Shown here: one piece after another, positions 13,321 to 26,783 of the stretch | Position numbering within the stretch: the first letter of the stretch is position 1 | How the letters are laid out: the number at the start of each line of letters is the position of its first letter | NCBI GenBank assembly: GCA_022818135.1 | Contig: JAFMSR010000017.1 | Coordinates: 12,042,561 to 12,106,560, forward strand | DNA: 64,000 nucleotides | Direction: 5' to 3' | DNA from: Saxidomus purpurata | Taxonomy: Eukaryota; Mollusca; Bivalvia; Venerida; Veneridae | Notes under the pieces: model-generated | The model's database searches: none | The model's input: only the letters and a program-made list of their open reading frames with translations | What the model was told of the DNA's origin: nothing | Translations under genes and position numbers: made by a program

Positions 13321-14519
13321 GTCAACTGAGGATGAATCTCTTACATGCAATGTACATGTATATCCATTAACATTATATACATTAACTAAGTGCATTTTAC
13401 ATGAAATATTACGTAGGCAGAAGAGACAAATAGGAGAACAACCGGAAATATCCTCAATGTGAACAACCCTCCGAGACAGTGCATAAACATCACCGAATGT
13501 TCATAACGCTAGGCAGAAGACACTATAAATATTTCTGGCATAGGAAAATATGGGTACTTAAAGCCACAGAAAGACATCTACATCATGGCAAATGGACATA
13601 TTTACAACCTACGAGCAGACATTGGTCATTAAAAGAGTAGTGGGGATAACGTTAGCCCGCCATTCCGGTCTGACTGGACACCTGATCCCTAAAATATTTC
13701 GACCTATGCAGCTGGTTTCTCAATCTAGTATTAAATAATGTAATTCTAATGAATGATAATAACTTCTTAGGTACTGCTATAACATCTCTTATATTCTGAC
13801 ACATAGGCTTTTGCAGTATGGTATTGCCTCACCGGAACAATAATCTGCTAGTAAGACGTAGCTAAATTGCTTTGTGCATGGTTTAAAGTGTGCGTATCTC
13901 GTTGTTGGTTATCAGCGGTGTCTGTGAGCGTGTGTGTATGAGGTTTGGGAGGGAGATGTTGTATGGGATCAGGGAAGTGTGTGAGGTTAGGGATTTGAAG
14001 GTTCAAACAATTTTGATGTCTCAGTAAACTATATTTGTACATTGAATTTAATACAGCTTAGGAATGTATTATTCTGCTACTTGCATACCTCGACATTTTC
14101 ATTTCAATTGCGAAGCAATTACGACTGCGTCATTGTTGTCCAGAATTTGATATGCAATATTAAACAGTTATCAGTTATACACTACACAAAACTTCTAACG
14201 CAGCCAGCTTATTTTAGCTATGAGCTTATTTAAGCTATCGATACACGAATGTTATCATGTCTTGCATTTATGAAGACACCGTTCATGAATTTCAAAAATG
14301 ATCGAGTGGTACAAGTCATATAGGAGAGAATTTTTATTGAATGTTTAAACCTTTGTAGATTCTTAAAATTTTTCTCTTCCATATGAAATTTACACCACTG
14401 GATCATTTTGAAATTAATGTAACGGAAGATCTACCCAATGTCTTCATTAAGGCAATATATGATAGCTTTCGTGCATTGATAGCTAAAAATAAGCTGGCAG
14501 ATATTGGAACGGTTGATAA
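13321..14519. other. no gene recognised
   Basis: Includes a GTGTGTG-containing stretch near 13920-13990. The frame at 14383-14520 (NVTEDLPNVFIKAIYDSF) has a protein-like look but no splice support and no family I recognise. Confidence 0.35.
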
Positions 14520-15570
14520 TTATGTCTCCCCCACCTCGGGGGGAGACATATTGTTTTCGCCCTGTCTCCCCCGCCCGCCCGTCCAGTCCGTCAGCCCGTC
14601 CGTCCATTCTTCGTTTCCGGACGAAACTAGAGTTCCTTTTGACCTACAGCTCTCAAACTTCATAGGATGAATGGTCTTATTGAGCAGATGATCCCTATTG
14701 TTTTTGGGGTCGTAGTTACAAAGGTCAAGGTCGCAGTGACCGTTGGTCATTTGTAGATTTTCTACAGTCTTACTTCGCCCCCCCCCCCCCCCCCCCCTAG
14801 GAGATTGGTCTTATAGAGCTGACGATCCCTATTGTTTTGGGGGGTCAGTAGGTGCAAAGGTCCAAGGCCACACTGACCGTTGGTCAATTTCCCGTTCCCG
14901 GGGGATAATAGAGTTCCTTTAGACCTAAGACCTCAAACTTCATAGGATGATTGGTCTTAAGAGCAGATGATCCCTATTGTTTGGGGTCGTAGGTCAAAGG
15001 TCAAGGCCACGTGACCGTTGGTCAATTTCTCATTTCCGGATGATAACTAGAGTTCCTTTTGACCTACAACCCCTCAAATGGGGGAGTCCGTCGTCCGTCC
15101 GTCCCTTCTTCGTTTCCGGACGATACTAGAGTTCCTTTTGACCTACGCTCTCAACTTCATGGATGAATGGTCTTATTGGCAGATGTCCCTATTGTTTTTG
15201 GGGTCAGTAGTTCAAAGGTCAAGGTCACAGTGACCGTTGGTCAATTTCTCGTTTCCGGATGATCTGGTTCCTTTTGACCTACAGCCCTCAACTTCATAGG
15301 ATGTTGGTCTTATAGGCTGATGTCCCTATTGTTTTTGGGGGCAGTAAGGTCAAAGGTCAGGTCATACTGACCGTTTGTAATTTCTCGTTCCCGGATGATA
15401 GCTGTTCGCTTTAGACCTAAGATAAACTGCAAGGATATTGGTCTTATTGAGCAGAGATCCCTATTGATTTTGGGGTCTTTAGTTAAAAGGTAAAAGTCAA
15501 AGGGGACCGTTGGTCAATTTCTCTTTATATTTGGGGTCCTATCAAGGTCAAGGTAAGGGGGACGTTTTTT
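14520..15570 (+). repeat. decaying tandem array, ~138-bp unit, 6-7 copies
   Basis: 'tccctattg' occurs at 14692, 14826, 14971, 15186, 15323 and 15458, each followed by 'gggtc.gtaggtcaaaggtc' and 'gaccgttggtcaatttctcg'. A 75-base partial unit explains the 215-base gap. It starts with a short hairpin (gtctcccccacctcggggggagac) and a CCGTCC-rich stretch, and includes 20 consecutive C (14778-14797). Units become less regular toward the right. Frames over it are not genes. Confidence 0.85.
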
Positions 15571-17448
15571 TGTGAAAAACAATCTCTAGTTAAATAAAGA
15601 AGGTAAAAAGACAGGTGGTGCGCTAGAAGTTTTAATTAGTATATATATTTGAGGCCATTCAAATTTTCCGCGTTTATATTTTGTCAGCGCCATGCATGCA
15701 CGCGGATATTGTGTGTAACGGCACCTAGTCTCCTGGTTACGAGCAGAAATAATCTTATGCTGCAGAATAGGCTAGTTCATGCTAGCCTCTGAGACATATT
15801 TAATAGACACCTGCATTACGTACGGTACACAGTCAATATGTTATTGATCTAAGAATTCAGACAGTTTCTTTTTCTTACATTTTTACATTCTTGTACGAAT
15901 TTGTAACACCAATTGCGTCTGCCGATAAACTTAAATGACATCAGTTACATGACCTTATTCAAATAACACGTCTGGAGCGCGGGATTTATGGTAATTTTAC
16001 ATGCCAGACTCCTTGATTTCATTGCAACAGTGACGGAATTATACAACTGTAGATCAGTTATATACGACTGTATTAGATATATGTAACAAGGAACCTAATA
16101 AACCGAGCGCCTATCTAGTGGTATTGTCTTTGGTAAAATAACGCCATGTTTTGTAAATGACAGAATGGTAACAGATTCAACGTGAGGTAAATGACATGGA
16201 CGGGTCAACCTTTGTGTTGACAAGCTTAGTCACTAGCATTAGATTTAAAGCCTAAGACGAAAACAAGTGTAAAACTATTGGTACAATGTAAACAACTGAA
16301 TAAATAAACATTAAATGTTTGTTAAAAGATTACTTTGCACAATCTCTGGTTCGCATTTCATAAAGTGTAATATCCATGAGGCAGAAAAAAAAAGTTACAG
16401 CCAGGACCAACACACGCCACATATTTACTATTCAAAAAATGTTTAGTGATAAAAAAGAATACAAGAAAAAGTGTTTTATGGTTTTGTAACTTTTGTTTAA
16501 GGCCTTTGTATAACAGGTGTGTAATTTTATTTTTACTTTCGGAGCTCGGTTGCTTCCGTTATGCTGTCCGACTACTTCCGAATGATTGACAGATTTTCAG
16601 TCGGAACCTGACCTATAAATCTGTCATTATCATCCAATCCGAAGACTTACCGAAGTTAGTAGGAACACTGACTCGAAGGTTATCAGGATCTTATATGTTT
16701 TTACTGAAATATTTATATGTACATGTAATATAGCCAATGTTCATTTAAATAATATGTACAAGACGTTTCAGCCATTGTGTCTTTTTAAAGATAAAGCTTT
16801 TATATGTACAGCTATAGACAACACACAAAGACAACACCGTCTGATAAGGATTTAAGTTGTAAGCCTTCAGGATCACAATTCTGCACAGTCACCCCTGTGT
16901 AAAGAAAATAGACTTGCCCAAAATGGAAGACAAAAGATCCCTACTGCCAGTGGTATTTTCTATCCCTAATGATAATAATGAAATATTTCGGCATCGTGCT
17001 TAATGCCTATCGGAATGTTACCTCCACGGAACGTCAAGTATAAGTTCCTGTTCTGTGGGTCTTTATGTGTTTCATACAAGAGATCTTACCATCGTGACTT
17101 ACTTTCAAATGAACAACTAGACCATTTAATTTCCAACAGATAGAAGTGCAAACCTTTGTTGACCATTTGTGGTTGGAAAGATTACTCTGTTTTTGAGATA
17201 CATAATTAATTATAAAGAAATTATTTCTGATAAAAAGAGCGATTGTCCTCACTAAAAAAAACTTGGTTTCTGAAAGGAATCGCAGTTTTTTTATTTTTCG
17301 ATAACATTGGGTGATTTTTAATGTCATGGCATATTTATGCAAATGCTACTGCTTGTTTGTATTGGCACGCTATAAAGAATATACTCGTTCAAAATATTGC
17401 ATACTCGTTAAATGTGTTTGTTTTGGTCTTGATCGCTTCAAACGTATT
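15571..17448. other. no gene recognised
   Basis: AT-rich, single-copy by eye. Confidence 0.45.
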
Positions 17449-17450
17449 TA

Positions 17451-17801
17451 AAGGGGCACTCCCTACATCTAGCCGATTATTATCCCGAAACATAGATTAT
17501 GTCTTCAATGAACGTAAAATGATAAATAAATACAATCTCAAAGAAGAACCTATGGCGAAAACTGCCTCATTTAACCACAATTTATCAATATAGAGGCTTT
17601 CTGTCATAAATCGCATCCACCCATTAATTGTACAACAACTCTACATAGATTATTGAGTGGTTTACGGTACTGTAGTTTATTTTATTGATAATGACTGGGA
17701 ATGCATCTGAAACTTTTATGTTTAGTTAAAATACTTCCAAAGATTTTATTATTTATGTGTTTAGGTTATTAAGTTGACATCAGTTATAGGATGTGTCCCT
17801 T
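17451..17801 (+). mobile_element. MITE family 2, copy B
   Basis: 351 bases bounded by TA (17449-17450, 17802-17803). Ends are AAGGGGCACTCCCTA on the left and the imperfect complement TAGGATGTGTCCCTT on the right. The interior matches copy C in inverted orientation over its whole length. The short reading frames over it are not protein-coding in any family I know. Confidence 0.78.
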
Positions 17802-18237
17802 TAGACATATTTGAACTTATAAATTCTAGTTTTAGTAGACATTTCCGTGTTCTGTAGTATACAATGAGATTCGTCGCATTTTTTATATATAATTGTGTAT
17901 CAAAGGTTCTCATAGAAATCGCAGTCTAAATATATCCTACACGGAAGTTCTGCCTCAAATGACAGTATTAATTTATTGAAACAAAGCAATTACGACTGCG
18001 CCCTTGGTGTCCTGTATAATTTAACGATATTACCTTCTTTAACGAGAAATTCCTCCAGTGTTTTTGATATATGATATCGGAACATCCATTTGCTGCTGCT
18101 GTCGTTATTGCAGATATTAGTTTAGTGTCATCCACAGAGAGGGAAGAAATACGGTATTGTAAACTATAGAAGTCGCTTGAAACCCTAACAAAGAGTTTTA
18201 TACATAGGTTTGTTTGCGCGTTTAACTTCTATTGTTA

Positions 18238-18605
18238 AAGGGACATACCCTATAAAAACTGATGTCAAACTAAATGACCCGAAAACATAAATAACATAAT
18301 CTATGGAATAATCATAACACAACCTAAAAGTTTCAGATATGCTTTCCAGTCGTTATCGAAAAAATCAGCGGATAAGAATATGCTGCAGTACCGTAAACCA
18401 TTCAATAATCTATGTAGAGTTGTTGTACAATTAATGGGTGGATGCGATTTATTACAGAAAGCCTCTATATTGTTTAAATGTGGTAAAACGAAGCTTTTTT
18501 CGCCAGAAGTTCTTCTTTAAAATTGTATTTATTTATCATTTTACGTTCATTGAACACATAATCTGTTTCTAGAATATAATCTGCTAGATGTAAGGAGTGC
18601 CTCTT
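18238..18605 (-). mobile_element. MITE family 2, copy C
   Basis: Reverse-oriented partner of copy B, 368 bases, bounded by TA on each side. It is well conserved with B, for example the shared stretch 'ccacccattaattgtacaac' in the middle. Together with B it forms a large inverted repeat with a spacer of about 435 bases. Confidence 0.78.
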
Positions 18606-19175
18606 TAATTTCCATACAATGTTCATGTATGATTCGTTTGTTACATAGGGTTGTTGACTTAGACTGTTGTGGCAGTTCCAAAAAACAACAATTATAGAAG
18701 CAACAACAACAACTACAAAAGTCGACATTTATTAACAAGATCGATAAAAAAAATGTCTTTGGCTAATGTACACATTACTTCAAGTAAACATCATACATAT
18801 ACTAGAGTAATAATTTACGGCGGACTTTATTGAATTTTGTTGTTATAAATTGTGAAACAAAACAGCAATTTAATAATACATGTAGCTATAAAGATAAAGA
18901 AATAATGAATGAAAATATTACACATACAATGACAATAATGAAATATATAATAACGACTTCCGTTAATGATACAGTCGAACATATACAACGTGAATAAAGT
19001 CATATAGGCTCAACAGTATAATAACAAGGATATTTACAATTAAAATTACAAAACAACGTTGGGGAATCACATAATCAAAATAATCTGTTAACAAAAAGAA
19101 ATCTATGAAAACTGCTAGAAAATAATGAATTTCAAAGCCGTTTAGCTGTAGATTTAACATATACCCTTATCTTAT

Positions 19176-19324
19176 GGCAACATAAAAGTATTCTAGAACT
19201 TCATAGTCACCTTCTGATTGTGCTGAATACTTCAAAAATAAACTAAGCCAGTGAAGTGTTCAGCACAATCGGAAGGTGACTGTGATTGAGACCTGTGTAG
19301 TTCTAGAATACTTTTATGTTGTCA
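19176..19324. mobile_element. palindromic MITE-like element
   Basis: Two arms of roughly 58 and 72 bases are inverted copies of each other: both carry 'acataaaagtattctagaac' and 'gattgtgctgaa', around a central loop of about 20 bases. The right arm has a short insertion of about 10 bases. No coding potential. Likely a foldback element or MITE remnant. Confidence 0.65.
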
Positions 19325-21999
19325 CGTGATAGGCTACAGTTTACATTTAAGGCTCAACTGCTTTCATCACTTTCTAACATTTTTCATAGACTTACTTTTG
19401 TTCAGAGATTATTTTGATCATGTGATTTCCCACCGTGAAAAGATCGAGTAGCAAAAATACTACAATAGTAATATATTTTCCAACAAAATAACGTAACACA
19501 ACAATAATAAAATAGATATTATTTGCAATTAAGTTATTTGTAGCATGCCACTGTTAATAGAAATACAACAAATATATACATGTATAGGGAACGCCATTGC
19601 TGTCTTTCCACGCCATTTTCTGAATAAAAGCAGTAGATTTTATGCTACATACATGTATACATGTTCCATATAGAAGGAAAACGGACATTAAAGGCGTCAA
19701 TGGCTTTCCATAGTTTGACGTATGTTGCTTATGGGATTAGTTTATTATGATGAACGTTGTAATATTTTCTGAGGCACAGTTCATTGACCGATTCGTTTTA
19801 ACTGGATGACTTTTATTTCGGCATTATTTTTCCTTTTGAGTTTTTTGGTACACGGAACACAGAAACGGAAATTGAGGTTGTCAATCAACTTATTGATACA
19901 GTCCACGTCTTTGCTTTGTAAGCTATATCCAGAAACTATACTAGAGGTCTAGGAGTATATTTTCGCTTCCTAGAGATCAACAATTTAGAAATAGAAATGT
20001 GCAAAATTGAGAAGAAAGCGAACATTTCTTGGCCAATTCGGAGAGCAACGACGGTGTATTTTCTTATTGCAGGTGACGTGCATTTCAAGCAAATAAGCGT
20101 CTCTATGCGTGCTAAGTAAATTGTTGATTTAGAAAAAAATCCAAGAATGGTGCGTACGTCACAATTTCTTTTGCTTAATGACGTCACTGTGTAAACACAA
20201 ACAACAACAACAATAAATAAAGTCAATGTAAATGGTATCATGATATGAATTAAGTTAACTGGACATATGTCATCTTTCGGATCCTCCCGCTTTACCTCCG
20301 GTCGGCACAACCACATCATCCACAGTATGCCATGTAAGATCCGCTATACGTCGGATAAATTGAACAGCTAAAACACGATGCGCGCACAGCGTCGTTCAAG
20401 GTCGGTTTATAACAGAATAACCCAAATAAAATTTGTTCTACATGTAAGTAGGTTATTCGCTGGTCGTGATATAAAACGTTAAAAAGCCAAATAACTCCTA
20501 AATACGGTAGAATGTTGACATTACTGTCGAACGAGTAAACTATCAGCAACAAAAACCTTCTAGAAAAGATGAACATGTAGTAGTACAACTTTGGATGGTA
20601 GACCTATGTGTTTAAGAAACAATGAAATAATACAAGACTTGATACACTTACGAGACTTGTGTAAGTAGGTGAACAAGTACTTATGAAAACTTGGCAGAAA
20701 AGTGGAAAATTACTTTAAAAAATCTTGATAAGAAGGTGAACACATATTTACGAAATTTTGTTAGAAAAGTTAACAACTGTATCTATTAGTAAAACCTTGT
20801 TACAAAGGTGAACAGGTACGTACGAAAACGTGGAAGGCAGGCAAATATTCATCACTATGAAGTTATTTAATGATTTCAGACGACTTAATTGGTACAAAAA
20901 CAGCATGAATGTCTTTTACATATCTCCCGCGCATGCGTAATGATGCGATTGTCATTGCTAACATACTATTGCGACATAAAACATTCCGTGATAAACATTG
21001 CTATCAGTTGAAATAATTATTCATGAATTCCTATGAACGTTATATTGTCAAATAATATCGCATTAGACATTTACATTAAGAGAGAGTATTGTACTAGAAT
21101 AACTCTTTGGCGGGACTGCTCAAACTATATTGGTAGAGGCGTAACTCACAGTGATGTATGTGAAACAAAAACTACACCATGCAATATTTAATCAAGTACA
21201 CATGAAAAGAGCATTATTTGTCCATTTGGATACAAAGAGGATCTAGAACTTAGGAGCATATTGTTTCGTTTTTCTTGTTTGATCATATTATTAAGTGATC
21301 TTATATTATGCTGTTGTCAAAGAATCATTTTAGCATTGTTATTATTCATAAACATGTACATTCACAAACTGACCATAATATCATGCCTTTATAGGCTTTC
21401 CCCATTCAGTTGACCAGAAAAATGGAAATACCATGTATAATAAATAAACTATTTTGGAATATTTCTTATTTTTATGCTTATATTGTATATTGTGGAGCCA
21501 CAATGGCTGCGTGGTATAGCGCTCGCCTCGTGATCAGCTCCATACCAGTGCCATGTAGGCAGGTCACCATTCTGTCTTCGATGTTGATTCCGCCTTCTAT
21601 CGATGCAGGTCATAGCTTAGACTGGCATCAGTCGTTAGAGTCATTACCTCCCGTCTTTTCTGGGCAGTTTTATAACATCTTTACAATTTCTTCTTTCCTT
21701 GACTCTAACGAGATGAGCTTTGATTGAGATTAATTTTTGATAGAGATACTTTCTAAAAAGAAAAAAGACTTGAAGAGAAAACATTAAAGACCTCCGCAAT
21801 ATCATCAGACTTTTATAAGACTAGTCAATACCAGCAATTTCTGAGTGTAGTTAGTACAGAAAAGTAAGTCTACGAAGAAAGTTCAGTGATATAAATCTCA
21901 CTGAACCATTTTTCCGTAAACTACAAAAAAAACCTATTTGAAAATAACTGAGACGATCCAGCATTATGACGTTAAGTTATTATTAATAAACGAAACCTA
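19325..21999. other. no confident gene
   Basis: The longest frame is a 127-codon one on the minus strand (20319-19936) with one strongly hydrophobic stretch (IPFTLTLFIVVVVCVYTV) but no recognisable family. A tRNA-like 5' half at 21505-21530 lacks a B box. Confidence 0.4.
20640..20840. repeat. degenerate ~70-bp tandem repeat, ~2.5 copies
   Basis: 'ggtgaaca.gtac.tacgaaa' occurs at 20668, 20735 and 20807, each with 'ttgttagaaaagt' downstream. Confidence 0.55.
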
Positions 22000-22470
22000 C
22001 TAGAAGCCGCAGCCTAAACTTGTGCCGGACATTAATTGACATATGTCTAGGACAAACATCCACGTGCATTCTGGCAGTAGTTATTAATAACGATGGAAAC
22101 GGAATGCGGATTTAATAGGAAATGGGATGCCAAATTAATCATCTAATTAACCGAAAAGTTCATCTTTGAGGGCTTTTTAATAGCGCTGGTCATCATTATG
22201 GTAAATTACCTCACCTGGATTCACTTAATCTGGCGGTGATATATCGATTTAATTGGTCTGGCATACCTTGGTAGAATGAAATCACATGGATAGATTCTGT
22301 TTAAATGAATGCTAATTAATTTCATGTTAGTTGCTTGGAATAAGTTACCTATATACTAATTGTAATATTTGGGGATTTTGTGTTAATGAATTGGCGATAT
22401 GCGTAATTGGCGTAGCGATTTGTGAGCTATTTTTGGAACATGCTCGAGCATATTCTAATTAGAGCAGGCA
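22000..22470. promoter_or_regulatory. candidate cis-regulatory segment rich in TAATTA sites
   Basis: In under 500 bases there are many homeodomain-type cores (attaattg at 22031, aaattaatcatctaattaac at 22132-22152, gctaattaattt at 22311, tctaattaga at 22455 and others), together with E-box palindromes CATATG and CACGTG. No repeat copy elsewhere in the window. Function is inferred from motif density only. Confidence 0.3.
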
Positions 22471-24280
22471 TATTAGAGACATTTTTCATCCATTCGTGTT
22501 TGCCAAACCACTTTGATAATTTCATATAAACATGGAGAGTTCGTCATGGTACATTTGTACGCACATTGCATTTGATATAATTTTACTTTTGCTATATGAA
22601 AGTTTGGACAACACAACATTTGTGTGTTGTACGTGTATACAACTGAAGGAATTTTCATATTCCGTCAGACTCGTGTGTGTATAAGACACGAACTTCTACA
22701 GAGAACAAACTGTATAATTCCGTGTCCGCGCAGTGATTTCATATTGTTGTTGGCTTTGTTTATCTCTGGAATTCAATGATTCTATTTCAAGCCGAAACAT
22801 TGTCAAATCCAGTCTCATCTTGCAGGCTACTAGTGAATTAGTCTAAACATTCGAATCAAACGTCCGGTACTCTTCGATTACCGTCAGATAATTCCGAAGT
22901 TTACCGGAAATTGCCGAGGAGATAGGAATGACAAGGCGTTTGATTAAATTAAAGTTGTTCAACCATGCAACAGACCCATCTCTGGTACTTTCATTCGACG
23001 GATACTAGATTTAGAAATGATTGTAATATGACCAATGTCACCGTCAGAGTAGTTTTTTATTTTGTTTTTGGAATATAAATCCAAGAACAGACTCAAGTCG
23101 TGTTTCACCAGGTACCTCCAATGGCACTGTTTCTGTTACCCGCACGCAAACAACAAAGGGGCAAAACGAATCCAGGCATCCTGGTAACAGTCGTTATCAA
23201 AGTGTTTATTACACATTTATGAGCCCACTCTTGATGGTACAAATGCTTATCGCTCTATTATTCTCTCTGTCGTGCGTGGAATTCAGTAATGTTTGATTGC
23301 TGCATGTGTTTTAGTTTCTGCATCTGGTGATATTATCCTTTATTTTCACCTGGATATTGCATAAATGTTCTCGGTAAAGCTCTCTGGAATTCTTAACTAT
23401 ACTTTACTTGTCATTTAATCTCATTGTTTTAAGCAGAGACAAATCGTTGCGTTTGAAAAGATAGCCCAGAGTCAGCAGTTCCCGCGCAAAGGAATCCTTT
23501 TCTATGGAGAGCCGTACCCGTCTTATATGAACGTAAATCGTATCAGGAAGTCTGGAAAACGATATACCAGACCATCTTGACAGTGCAAGAAATGCAATTT
23601 TAGTAAAATGAATATGTACATGTATGAATAGTACCAATCATCTATATCATTATGCTCCATGCAAACTTCAAGTGTGTAGTCCGTCATTTGAATCATGAAG
23701 TCGGATTTAATTCATTGAGTGGTATCGTGCCGTTAGCCGAGGGTTTATGTCATTTAAACAGGCTACATGAGGCCGTATATCAAGTCAAAGACTTAATATA
23801 TTAGTGATTTTTTTATACCGCTGGTATTTGGTAAATAGACACATTCCATCGGAGCCCTAAAACTTTCATTTTCGTATTATTCCGTAATGCTTTGGTGATC
23901 AGCCGCTACTAGATTTTTGCTCAACAAAGAAAAAAAAAACGAAGTGTAACTTGTGGTATTTTCGACCAAAAACAACAACAACAATAACAACAACAAAGTA
24001 CCGTATGCACTTTTGTGTGAATACATGTAGTAAAAAATCCCGTGAAAATACCGTCACCGGTCACTAGTGTTATCGACGCCAGAAATTTCTTTCAGTTTAT
24101 GACTACAGTTGACTGATGTAACACGAAATAAGGACATGCAGCGTTTTATTGGAGCAGGACTTTGGTTAATTTGAGTAAAGACAACTGAATTAAAACAAAA
24201 GCAGGATAGAAACGGTCACTTAGTTTCCAGATTTTCCGCTGATCTGACGATATTTTATTTTGTCATCTCATAACCTGGAT
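22471..24280. other. single-copy, gene-free stretch
   Basis: I see no repeat or gene. The 22700-23200 part is somewhat less AT-rich, with 'caacaaaggggcaaaacg' and inverted-looking 'ccaggcatcctgg' words. It may continue the regulatory segment to its left. Confidence 0.3.
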
Positions 24281-24287
24281 TTGTGAA

Positions 24288-24661
24288 TTAAAGCTGCTCG
24301 CTCTCAGTTGCCGTTGAATTTTTTTTTTCAAAAATGACATACTTAAACATGAATATAAAACTAAAGGCTATGACCAACAATAGAAGTAAGTATCTAGGTG
24401 GGAATTTGCAAAAATCGATTGAAAATGCTGGTTTTACGGCACTGTTACTCTATATCTTTATATTGGAATTTCAAAAGCGTTTGCAACGCTCTTAAATTAT
24501 TATTTGGTAGCGTACATGTACTATTTCAAATCTACAGATATACGTGACAGGAATTTACACTGGAACCTTTTAATATGATTATATGTTCTTAAATATGTCA
24601 TTTTCATATAGTTTGAAGAACTTTATTTTTTTTAGTGAAATCTCGGAGCGAGCAGCTTTAA
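24288..24661 (+). mobile_element. MITE family 1, copy 1
   Basis: Terminal inverted repeats begin AGCTGCTCGCTCTCAG and end with the complement (slightly mutated, GGAGCGAGCAGCT). TTAA sits at both outer ends (24288-24291, 24658-24661), so the element proper is 24292-24657, about 366 bases. The interior is AT-rich with no open frame and is recognisably the same as four other copies in this window. Confidence 0.85.
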
Positions 24662-24705
24662 TGTCCCTTTTAGCAGCCGTTACATGTAGCTGCAGAAAGG
24701 CAATC

Positions 24706-25335
24706 AATAAACTCCGTATATATCGACTCCGGATATAACGTAACTTCTGATATAACGAACAGTTTTTTTCGGCCCGATTTTTTCTCTTCTTTGTTTAATG
24801 TAAAAATATACGGTTATATCGTACTCCGGTTATAAGGGTACTCGGATATAAGGAACAATATTTTCTGAGCAAACAATGAAAAATTTACAGTAAAGTTATC
24901 GTATATATCGAACTGTAAGTATGTTCCGAAGATTTAAAAAATATGTTGATTTTGCATTTTTCTTTTGCGGTCTGCATTGTACTTATCATAGCGCACTTGT
25001 AGCTATTATTCATAAAGGTAAATCTTTACACACGTGTAACCATTTGCACAACTAGTTAAAAATGAGAATACAAACATAATTGTTAAGCACGATATTCAAG
25101 TGATAATAGTTTCTTTTAAAGCCCGACGGGATGAAATCCAATCTTGGGAAAAAAACCTTGATGGTTCGGATTTCATTATATTTGACCATAAAATACTTAT
25201 TCGATATATATTTTAGTTCGATATATATACATCGTATATAAGGAACTCGTTCGATATACGGATATAAGGAACTCCGGATAAAAGGAACAAATTTGATAGG
25301 TCCCGAGGAGTTCGTTATAAGCGGAGTTAACTGTA
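24706..25335. mobile_element. decayed TIR element of the 'actccg..ataacga' type
   Basis: Left end 'aactccgtatatatcga' and right end (complement) 'aactccgcttataacga' are imperfect inverted repeats. The subterminal regions are full of repeated 'ggatataaggaac' and 'tcgatatata' words on both sides, around a central 300-base AT-rich core. Borders are approximate. The frames across it are not genes. Confidence 0.5.
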
Positions 25336-26675
25336 CTATCAATTTGATGATGCTGATACGTGTTAAGAGACAGTGATTTTCTTCAAAAATTGTCATTATA
25401 CTTGGATACATGGAAAATGAACTTGGCTGAAATGAAATAGTCTGTCAGTGTCCCGTTTTTGTCGAGAAAGAAACGAAGGCAATGATAGCATAGTTTATAT
25501 GTTTTGTCTTAAGAAATGAATTATCTTTCCAAACGAAATTTTTCGCGCAATCACCGCCGCCAAAGCCGAACCACAGGCAAGTCGGCTGTAAACAAATTTT
25601 GCATAGCTTCTATTAGCCAATCAGGCAAGGCTAAAACGATGAGGCTCCAAATTGGAGACTGATGCTAATTGTGTTTCTGGGTTCGTATACAGAGGCTCTT
25701 GACCAACAAGAATCCATCAATTTGCTATTATAAAGAGCGGTATTCGTTTCATATACCTCTGCAAGTTATGCACATGTATAGCGAAAGATTTTTTTTTGAA
25801 ATGCGTTTTAATGATTTTCTCCCTTTGAATTGAATTTCACCCATGGGAACGTTAATACCAAGGGAGAATGTTAAATGGTTGTTTGACGCAATTAAAACCG
25901 TTGTATCGTTTAAACTAGACATAATGTGTTTTCAATCCAATTTGAAGTAGAAAGCGTTATATTTCTCATTTTCCTAGATTAGATATCTAGCTGAAAACGT
26001 TTGATCCTGAGCGACGGAATTTACTGTGGTATTGATATCTAATTAAAAACAAACATTTAATGTGTAACACAATCTATAATGTAGAGAGAGAGAGAGAGTC
26101 GTTTTTTTTAACCAATATAAATTTGCATTTTTGAAAATATTCGAATTTCGTTTGAAAGTAACAATATGACATTTCCTAAGCAGCAGGAAGAATTTTCGGA
26201 CCAGTGCATGCATTTTGTACACAGTCCCTCGGATATATAACTGACAACGAAGTGCTAAAACAACTAGAAATAAGAACGGCAGATTACAAAAACTTAACCC
26301 ATGACCTTAGAACTGGGATACATTGCGTAATGTCTTCTGTATGGATATATTCTGAACAATGTGCGTAGAGAGTGACGTTTTGCAGTGGATGGTGCTGTGT
26401 TGTAGATGAGATAATTTGAGAACGCTCAGAATCAAAGCACCGAGAGAACTGTAGGGAAACGAAACGGAAAATGTAGTTTCGCCTCTTGCTTTTCGAGTAA
26501 ATGTTACTTGTAACTACTGCTTATATCTCTATGTAACTTTAATGAAAATGTCCCGATATGTTGTGTAGTTTAATGAGTGTTTAAACGTTTGTTATTGATT
26601 AAAACATAAAAACTAAACATTTTCAGAAAATATAGATCTTCAGATCGTTGGTGTCCTCTTGATAAAACAAGAAAA
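25336..26675. other. no gene recognised
   Basis: Contains a slightly GC-richer patch near 25545-25600 and the GA microsatellite; otherwise featureless. Confidence 0.4.
26083..26098. repeat. (GA)8 microsatellite
   Basis: Eight GA units. Confidence 0.9.
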
Positions 26676-26768
26676 AAACAAAAATAATATCAAACAGGGA
26701 ATGCCACGTACCAAAAACGCAGCCTCCCCAAAACGAACCCCACAGCACCCAGAAGTGCACACCACCAA

Positions 26769-26783
26769 CACACACACACACAC

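Noticed and set aside
14383..14670. 95-codon frame beginning MKFTPLDHFEINVTED
   Set aside because: Its second half is the CCGTCC-rich repeat leader; the first half alone is too short and lacks splice signals.
19936..20319. 127-codon minus-strand frame with a hydrophobic segment
   Set aside because: No family recognised, no splice or expression support; length is within reach of chance in 64 kb of six frames.
21498..21540. tRNA-like 5' half 'gctgcgtggtatagcgctcg'
   Set aside because: An A-box-like word is present but no B box or closing stems follow at the right distance.
25052..25411. 119-codon minus-strand frame
   Set aside because: It overlaps the end of the decayed TIR element at 24706-25335 and has no domain.
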